Of a DNA stretch of 10,146 bases, positions 6,285 to 10,146 are shown in pieces. The first letter of the stretch is position 1; every line of letters begins with the position of its first letter. Location of the stretch: NCBI GenBank assembly GCA_009781535.1, contig WQXX01000033.1, positions 1 to 10,146 on the forward strand. The letters run 5' to 3'. This DNA comes from Coriobacteriia bacterium. Lineage in GTDB: Bacteria > Actinomycetota > Coriobacteriia > Coriobacteriales > UBA8131. The notes below the pieces were generated by a model. The model searched no databases and had not been told where the DNA came from. It saw only the letters and a list, made by a program, of their open reading frames with translations. Position numbers and translations under genes: made by a program.

Positions 6285-7430
6285 ATGACTAAACATACCA
6301 GGCACCGCTTCATAAAGATTATCCCAACAACACTCATGAGCATCATGCTCGCATGCATTATGACGCTTGCCTCTGCGTTTGCGCCCTTTGGCAACGGCGG
6401 AGCAGGAAGCGACAAACCGCACTTCATCACTTCTGCCTACGCTGCGACTTCTGCCGAAAAGCAGGCGGAGGCCGACGCTGCATGGGCTCTTCTCGACGAA
6501 TACCAAACAGAGCTGAATCAGATTAATTCCGATTACGAACATGCCGTCGTAATCCGCACCGAAGCCGAGCGTCGTATGATTGAAGCCCAAGCGCGCGAAG
6601 ATGAAGCCAGGGAACGCATCGGCGAGCTTCAGGATCAGCTTGGCGTACTTGCTGCACAAATGTATCGCAACGGCCCTATTTCGTATATTGAGGTCTTTTT
6701 TGGAGCGAAATCATTCGCTGACTTTGTGTCCGTCATTGACATGAACAATCGGATAAATGCTCGTAAAGCGGAGCTTATCGCTGAGAGCAAGGTCATGCAC
6801 ACCGAAGCCGAGACCGCTCGAATTGAGTATACAAACCAGGAGCGGATTGCTGCCGAGAAGGAAGCAGAGATAAAAGCTCTCGTCACGCAGAAGGAGGCGG
6901 CATACAGCCAGTTGCTGTCACTAGCAAAGTCTCTTGAGAAGGAGGCTGCCGAGCTGCATGTCCAGGAAGAATTGGCTGCCGAAGCTGCCCGCCTCAAGAA
7001 AATCGAGGACGAACTTAGAGCAGCTGTCGGTTATGTTGATCCGGATCTTATCGCACGTGTTCCAAGACTGGTCTTCCCGTTCCCGGACTACGTCTATCTT
7101 TCAAGCCCCTTTGGCTGGCGTGCCAGTGGGTTCCATCTGGGAGTCGACTTTGCTGGGCCCTCAGGCGCCGACATCCTGGCTGCCGCTTCTGGAACGGTTA
7201 CTGCCGCAGGGTGGCATTCTTCGATGGGTAACTACATCATCATCAGCCACGGCGGTGGTGTCCGGACTACCTATATGCATTTTTCAGCACTGTATGTCTA
7301 CGTGGGAACTACCGTCAGCGCTGGGCAGGTCATCGGCGCCTGTGGAACAACGGGCAACTCTACAGGGCCGCATCTTCATTTCCAACTTGAAATCGACGGA
7401 AACGCAGTCAATCCGGTAGGCTTCTTCTAA
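6285..7430 (+). CDS. Secreted PcsB-like coiled-coil M23 endopeptidase, paralog 2
   Basis: A 381-aa protein with the same plan as its neighbours: basic start (MTKHTRHRFIK), hydrophobic segment (about 15-34), Gly-containing linker, SAYA-ATS cleavage site near 51-55, coiled coil (about 55-245) and M23 domain (about 260-381). HLGVD gives H284 and D288, YMH gives H331, HLHF gives H363 and H365; the set is complete. It is the most divergent of the three: a shorter coiled-coil tail rich in EELAAEAARLKK, and Phe for Cys after YMH (YMHF against YMHC). Start is uncertain: ATG 6285 aligns with ATG 4909 of paralog 1, but GTG 6276, which aligns with the GTG start of paralog 3, lies 5 nt after AAGAGA (6265-6270) and TTG 6273 is also open. 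The role is presumably peptidoglycan cleavage during growth or division. Confidence 0.9.
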   Translation: MTKHTRHRFIKIIPTTLMSIMLACIMTLASAFAPFGNGGAGSDKPHFITSAYAATSAEKQAEADAAWALLDEYQTELNQINSDYEHAVVIRTEAERRMIEAQAREDEARERIGELQDQLGVLAAQMYRNGPISYIEVFFGAKSFADFVSVIDMNNRINARKAELIAESKVMHTEAETARIEYTNQERIAAEKEAEIKALVTQKEAAYSQLLSLAKSLEKEAAELHVQEELAAEAARLKKIEDELRAAVGYVDPDLIARVPRLVFPFPDYVYLSSPFGWRASGFHLGVDFAGPSGADILAAASGTVTAAGWHSSMGNYIIISHGGGVRTTYMHFSALYVYVGTTVSAGQVIGACGTTGNSTGPHLHFQLEIDGNAVNPVGFF

Positions 7431-7463
7431 GAAAACGCCGACTTATTTGCCTGTCACCCCGAA

Positions 7464-7507
7464 CTCGACTCGACTCGACTCGATCCTCGACTCGATCCTC
7501 GACTCGA
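7464..7507. repeat. CTCGA microsatellite (eight copies) between hydrolases 2 and 3
   Basis: Eight CTCGA pentamers with TC inserted at 7484-7485 and 7496-7497, so the array also reads as four CTCGACTCGA(TC) units of 10-12 bp. It follows CTGTCACCCCGAA, which resembles the repeat after hydrolase 3. Slippage-prone; length variation could alter spacing in the leader of hydrolase 3. Confidence 0.85.
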
Positions 7508-7526
7508 CAAGCTCGTTTCAGCTTGT
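7507..7526. promoter_or_regulatory. Short hairpin ahead of hydrolase 3
   Basis: ACAAGCT (7507-7513) pairs perfectly with AGCTTGT (7520-7526) across a 6-nt loop. It directly abuts the CTCGA array. No U-run follows, so it is not a classical terminator; it could be a leader hairpin or a protein site. Confidence 0.35.
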
Positions 7527-7608
7527 AAACAAACAACAATGAAGCGCCATCTGTGGTATGGTCGTGATATCATACTGTTCCCATACAATGATGTTTCCAG
7601 AGGTAATA

Positions 7609-8766
7609 GTGTACATACGAACTCGAAACACTCGGCACTGTTTAATAAGGGTTGTCCCCACGGCACTCATGAGCATCGCGCTTGCGTGCATCATGATGGT
7701 TTCCGCATCGTTTGCACCGCTTGGTGGCGGCGGAGCAGGAAACAGACGACCGAACCTCATCACTGCGGCATACGCGGCGACTTCTGACGAAAAACTCGCA
7801 GAAGTCGAAGCACTACAAATAAAACTTGACGAATACCAGACCGAGTTGAATCTTATCAATACCGAATATGAGCTCGCCGTCGCGGTGCGCACTGATGCCG
7901 AGCAGCGTATGAATGAAGCACTGGCGCGCGAGACCTTTGCCAAGGAGCGCATCGTCGGGCTACAGGAACATCTTCGTGTGCTCGCGGCGCAGATGTATCG
8001 CAATGGCCCCGTCTCATTTCTTGAGGTCTTCTTTGGGGCGCAGTCGTTTTCTGATTTCGTAGCTGTCTTAGAGATGAACAACCGGATCAATGCCCACCGA
8101 GCCGAGCTTATCGCCGAGAGCAAGGTCATGCGCGTAGAAGCTGAGACTGCACGTATCGTATACGAAGCCCAACAAAAGGTCGCTGCTGATAAGGAAGCGG
8201 AGATCAAGGCCATCCTCGACCAGAAACAGACAGTTATTGATTCGATGCTGGAAAGCATCAAGCTCCTTGAGCAAGAAGCTGCCGAATTGCTGGTCCAGGA
8301 GGAATTGACTGCTCAACTCGAACGTTATCAGAAGATGATTAACGACCAGAACGCATTGCTGGGCATCGTTGACCCCATTATCGCAAATCGAGTACCAACC
8401 CTGACCTTCCCCTTCCCAGGCTTCATTCTGATTTCAAGCCCCTTCGGTTTGCGCAGCGGTGAAATGCATCTGGGAGTCGACCTGGCTGGGCCCGCTGGTT
8501 CCAATATCCTTGCTGCCGCCGGTGGAACGGTAACCGCCGCAGGATGGCATTATTCGATGGGTAATTACATCATTATCAACCATGGCGGTGGCGTCCGCAC
8601 CATCTACATGCATTGCCAATCGCTCTATGTCTACGCAGGAAGCACCGTATACGGAGGGCAGGTCATCGGGGCGGTGGGGTCGACCGGTAACTCGTCGGGC
8701 GCACATCTGCATTTCCAACTTGAGGTCGAAGGTACGGCTATCAACCCGATGTTCTTCTTTAAGTAA
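7609..8766 (+). CDS. Secreted PcsB-like coiled-coil M23 endopeptidase, paralog 3
   Basis: A 385-aa protein, closest to paralog 1: a 27-residue coiled-coil block (residues 126-152) is identical to residues 122-148 of paralog 1. Hydrophobic signal segment at about 18-37, Gly-rich linker, TAAYA-ATS cleavage site near 52-57, coiled coil at about 58-250, M23 domain from about 265. Zinc and catalytic residues: HLGVD (H287, D291), YMH (H335), HLHF (H366, H368). It ends in FFFK rather than the GF(L/F) of the others. Start chosen: GTG 7609, 5 nt after CCAGAGG (7597-7603) and aligned with GTG 6276 of paralog 2. The frame is open further up (ATGs at 7558, 7588 and 7591) but those lack a ribosome site and would bury the signal peptide. 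The stop codon lies inside the first copy of a 69-bp tandem duplication. Confidence 0.9.
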   Translation: MYIRTRNTRHCLIRVVPTALMSIALACIMMVSASFAPLGGGGAGNRRPNLITAAYAATSDEKLAEVEALQIKLDEYQTELNLINTEYELAVAVRTDAEQRMNEALARETFAKERIVGLQEHLRVLAAQMYRNGPVSFLEVFFGAQSFSDFVAVLEMNNRINAHRAELIAESKVMRVEAETARIVYEAQQKVAADKEAEIKAILDQKQTVIDSMLESIKLLEQEAAELLVQEELTAQLERYQKMINDQNALLGIVDPIIANRVPTLTFPFPGFILISSPFGLRSGEMHLGVDLAGPAGSNILAAAGGTVTAAGWHYSMGNYIIINHGGGVRTIYMHCQSLYVYAGSTVYGGQVIGAVGSTGNSSGAHLHFQLEVEGTAINPMFFFK

Positions 8767-8899
8767 AGCGCTGAATTTTTTGATGTCGCCCTGGCTTGAC
8801 CAGCGGTGGCATAAAACGCATCACCGCAGAGTAAAGCGCCTTTAGATTCTTTTGTCGCCCCGGGTTTGACCTTATGTGACATTAAACATCTCACCGCAG
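8763..8899. repeat. Degenerate tandem duplication of about 69 bp between convergent genes
   Basis: Copy 1 (8763-8829) and copy 2 (8831-8899) share, in order, GTAAAGCGC, TGTCGCCC, TGACC, GTG, CAT, AAAC and TCACCGCAG at offsets of 68-70 bp. Copy 1 contains the stop codon of hydrolase 3; copy 2 ends inside the last codons of the ATPase gene. Copy 1 can fold around CTGG-cttga-CCAG (8791-8803). A related TGTCACCCC stretch follows hydrolase 2. No U-tract is suitably placed for an intrinsic terminator on either strand. Confidence 0.7.
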
Positions 8900-9943
8900 G
8901 CGCACCGCGGCAGGTAACTCAAGCCCGTGCGCGACGAGCAGTTGCTCGTCGCGCAATAGTTCGTGCGTAGGACCGTCAGCAACGATGCGACCTTCATCGA
9001 TGATGATTGACCGCGGGCATAACTCCCACACCAGATCGAGATCATGTGTCGCCAGCAGGATGGTATGTTCCATCATCTGTAGTAATCCCATCATGTGACG
9101 ACGTCCACGAGGGTCGAGGTTGCTTGACGGCTCGTCGAGAATGAGAAAGTCGGGGCGCATGACAAGAATGGTCGCCAGAGCAGCACGCTTACGCTGCCCG
9201 AAGGAGAGATCATGCGGAGCCTTGTGCTCCAGACCTTCCAAACCCACCAGTTGTAATGCCTGCTCGACACGGTTCCTCAACTCGTCAGGAGATAAGGGCC
9301 TCGGTTTCGAGTTTTCTGGCAAACCATCGTGCGTATCCATATTTGCTGGCTGATACAGAAGATGGCTCTCTTTGCGCCCCTCTTCATGCTCTGAATCTCC
9401 GTGCGTATGGGGATGTGGGTGAACGTGGTCGTGGGTGTGGGTGGGTGTTGGCGAATGGGTGTGGGTGTGATCAGGCGAAGGTGAATTGGTGTGGGAGTGT
9501 GTTGGTATGGGCAGGTGTGTGTGGGTATGGTCAGGTGTGGATGAATGTGTGTGGGTATGGGTGTGGGTGATGGCGTCAGAGCCGTCAGAGGTATGCGTAT
9601 GAGCAGTGCTATTGATGTTTTGGTTGAGCAGCCCGAATGCGACGTCATCAAAGACTGTCGTCATGAAAAGCTGGTCGTCGGGGTCCTGAAATACCAGTCC
9701 CACTCGCTGACGGATGGAAACGAGCGTCTTTTGCGAAACCACCTCATCGCCTACCGTCACACGTCCTTTTTGCGGCAAAAAAATGCCGTTGGCAAGCAGC
9801 ATGATGGTACTCTTGCCGGCGCCGTTCGGCCCAAGCAGTGCGACGTGCTCCCCGTGTCCCAGCTCAAACGAAACGCCACGAAGTGCCTGCGTGCCGTCGG
9901 CGTAGGTATAGGAAACGTTATCGTAGGTCAGTTTGCAGCTCAC
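8891..9943 (-). CDS. ECF/cobalt-nickel-type ABC transporter ATPase (CbiO/NikO-like) with His-rich insert
   Basis: A 350-aa ATPase. Walker A GPNGAGKS (38-45), Q-loop VFQDPDDQLF (84-93), signature LSFGQRKR (246-253), Walker B FLILDEP (266-272), D-loop SNLDP (274-278) and H-loop ATHD (His300) are all intact. The FQDPDDQLF and LSFGQ forms are typical of the CbiO/NikO/EcfA branch, which powers uptake of Co, Ni or vitamins with a T protein and a substrate-binding S or M component. Members are usually about 270-290 aa. The excess lies at about 110-210, between Q-loop region and signature, and holds 23 His within residues 115-194. This suggests metal binding and favours Ni/Co (or Zn) as cargo; that is inference. 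Start is GTG 9943, 7 nt after AAGGAG (plus 9951-9956). No permease gene is visible; it may lie beyond 10146 or elsewhere. Confidence 0.92.
   Translation of the reverse strand: MSCKLTYDNVSYTYADGTQALRGVSFELGHGEHVALLGPNGAGKSTIMLLANGIFLPQKGRVTVGDEVVSQKTLVSIRQRVGLVFQDPDDQLFMTTVFDDVAFGLLNQNINSTAHTHTSDGSDAITHTHTHTHSSTPDHTHTHLPIPTHSHTNSPSPDHTHTHSPTPTHTHDHVHPHPHTHGDSEHEEGRKESHLLYQPANMDTHDGLPENSKPRPLSPDELRNRVEQALQLVGLEGLEHKAPHDLSFGQRKRAALATILVMRPDFLILDEPSSNLDPRGRRHMMGLLQMMEHTILLATHDLDLVWELCPRSIIIDEGRIVADGPTHELLRDEQLLVAHGLELPAAVRLR
9362..9601 (-). repeat. Thr-His/Pro repeat tract in the ATPase
   Basis: Encodes residues 115-194. The motif PDHTHTH-x-P-x-PTH-x-H occurs at 137-151 and again at 157-171, an exact 20-residue (60-bp) offset; further HTHTHTH and HDHVHPHPHTH runs flank it. 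On the plus strand the tract is GT/GGGTGT-rich. Confidence 0.9.
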
Positions 9944-9991
9944 GTTATAACTCCTTTACACCATTCTCGTAGCCCCGGAATAACATACTCT

Positions 9992-10033
9992 GTCATTGCG
10001 AGACCTGTGCCAACAGGTCGTGGCAATCCATAC
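9992..10033. repeat. REP-like palindromic element (GTCATTGCGAG ... GGCAATCCATAC)
   Basis: GACCTGT (10002-10008) pairs with ACAGGTC (10013-10019) over a GCCA loop, and the outer arms ATTGC (9995-9999) and GCAAT (10023-10027) also pair. The end words GTCATTGCGAG and GGCAATCCA are typical of short dispersed palindromic repeats found between genes in many bacteria. GGCAATCCATAC recurs at 10124-10135, so a second, decayed copy probably straddles or nears the window end. Confidence 0.65.
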
Positions 10034-10045
10034 TGCTATTTTCAT

Positions 10046-10069
10046 GTCGCACCAGACTTGATTTGGTGC
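10046..10069. repeat. Second dispersed-repeat hairpin (GCACCA...TGGTGC)
   Basis: GCACCA (10049-10054) pairs with TGGTGC (10064-10069) across GACTTGATT. The 'TGTCgcaccaGACTTGATttggtgcCTAG' form resembles the common intergenic word TGTC-n-GGACTTGATCC-n, and is loosely like TGTCGCCC(T/C)GG(C/G)TTGACC at 8784 and 8853. Probably a decayed member of a dispersed family. Confidence 0.45.
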
Positions 10070-10146
10070 CTAGAGCTAGTCTGACATGCAGCATGGATGT
10101 GTCCGACGATGCTCCTGCGTATTGGCAATCCATACAATCCATACTG

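Larger units (their letters stand above)
9944..10146. other. Noncoding region upstream of the ATPase gene, to window end
   Basis: Contains the ATPase ribosome site (9951-9956) and dispersed repeats (9992-10033, 10046-10069, 10124-10135). I see no supported gene; a plus-strand frame that enters from 9545 is the shadow of the ATPase. No clear promoter for the ATPase could be picked out. Confidence 0.5.

Noticed and set aside
7507..7526. Intrinsic terminator after hydrolase 2
   Set aside because: The 7-bp stem is clear but is followed by AAACAAAC, not by a U-tract, and lies 77 bp beyond the stop.
7518..8261. A 247-codon open frame on the minus strand opposite hydrolase 3
   Set aside because: It mirrors the Glu/Ala-rich coiled-coil coding strand, gives Ser/Arg/Ala-rich low-complexity protein, and similar antisense frames occur opposite the other two hydrolases. 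It is a composition shadow.
9545..10084. A 179-codon plus-strand frame running through the ATPase gene start and into the intergenic repeats
   Set aside because: It is antisense to a well-supported ATPase, has no ribosome site or recognisable domain, and its tail translates the REP-like repeat.

Overview
The window is about 10 kb of bacterial chromosome at roughly 50 % GC, with tight coding on both strands. The protein mix suggests a host-associated Actinobacterium of class Coriobacteriia (Eggerthella/Cryptobacterium-like). It combines Sec-secreted PcsB-like coiled-coil/M23 hydrolases with an 'AYA-A' signal-peptide end, a DUF1015 protein, a membrane-bound CapD/WbpM-type dehydratase and a cobalt/nickel-type ECF ATPase. 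That placement is an inference from general family knowledge, not a database result.

Layout. (1) 1-571, minus strand: a type II toxin-antitoxin pair, with a Phd/YefM-like antitoxin and a RelE/ParE-like toxin cut by the left edge. (2) 572-856: a divergent regulatory region with two well-formed sigma70-type promoters, each overlapped by perfect palindromes. (3) 857-1300, plus strand: an orphan HicB-like protein with a C-terminal DNA-binding domain. (4) 1352-4734, minus strand: a two-gene unit, DUF1015 protein followed after 23 bp by a 621-aa nucleotide-sugar 4,6-dehydratase of the SMK-triad type. (5) 4909-8766, plus strand: three tandem paralogous secreted M23 endopeptidases with PcsB-like coiled coils. 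(6) 8891-9943, minus strand: an ECF ATPase of CbiO/NikO type with an 80-residue histidine-rich insert. (7) 9944-10146: noncoding DNA with dispersed palindromic (REP-like) repeats.

How they may work together. The M23 trio and the dehydratase both act on the cell envelope, in peptidoglycan remodelling and surface glycan precursor synthesis. The TA pair and the HicB-like regulator look like a small accessory module with its own operators. The ECF ATPase should power uptake of a transition metal, probably Ni or Co, with its membrane partners outside the window.

The strongest unusual theme is repeat expansion: a 7 x 24-bp array inside the DUF1015 gene, a Thr-His repeat insert inside the ATPase, a CTCGA array between two hydrolase genes, a tandem duplication of about 69 bp behind the third hydrolase, and the gene triplication itself. 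I see no CRISPR, tRNA, rRNA, transposase or phage gene. The best candidates for something undescribed are the His-rich ATPase insert, the palindrome-bracketed HicB-like gene and the divergent hydrolase trio.
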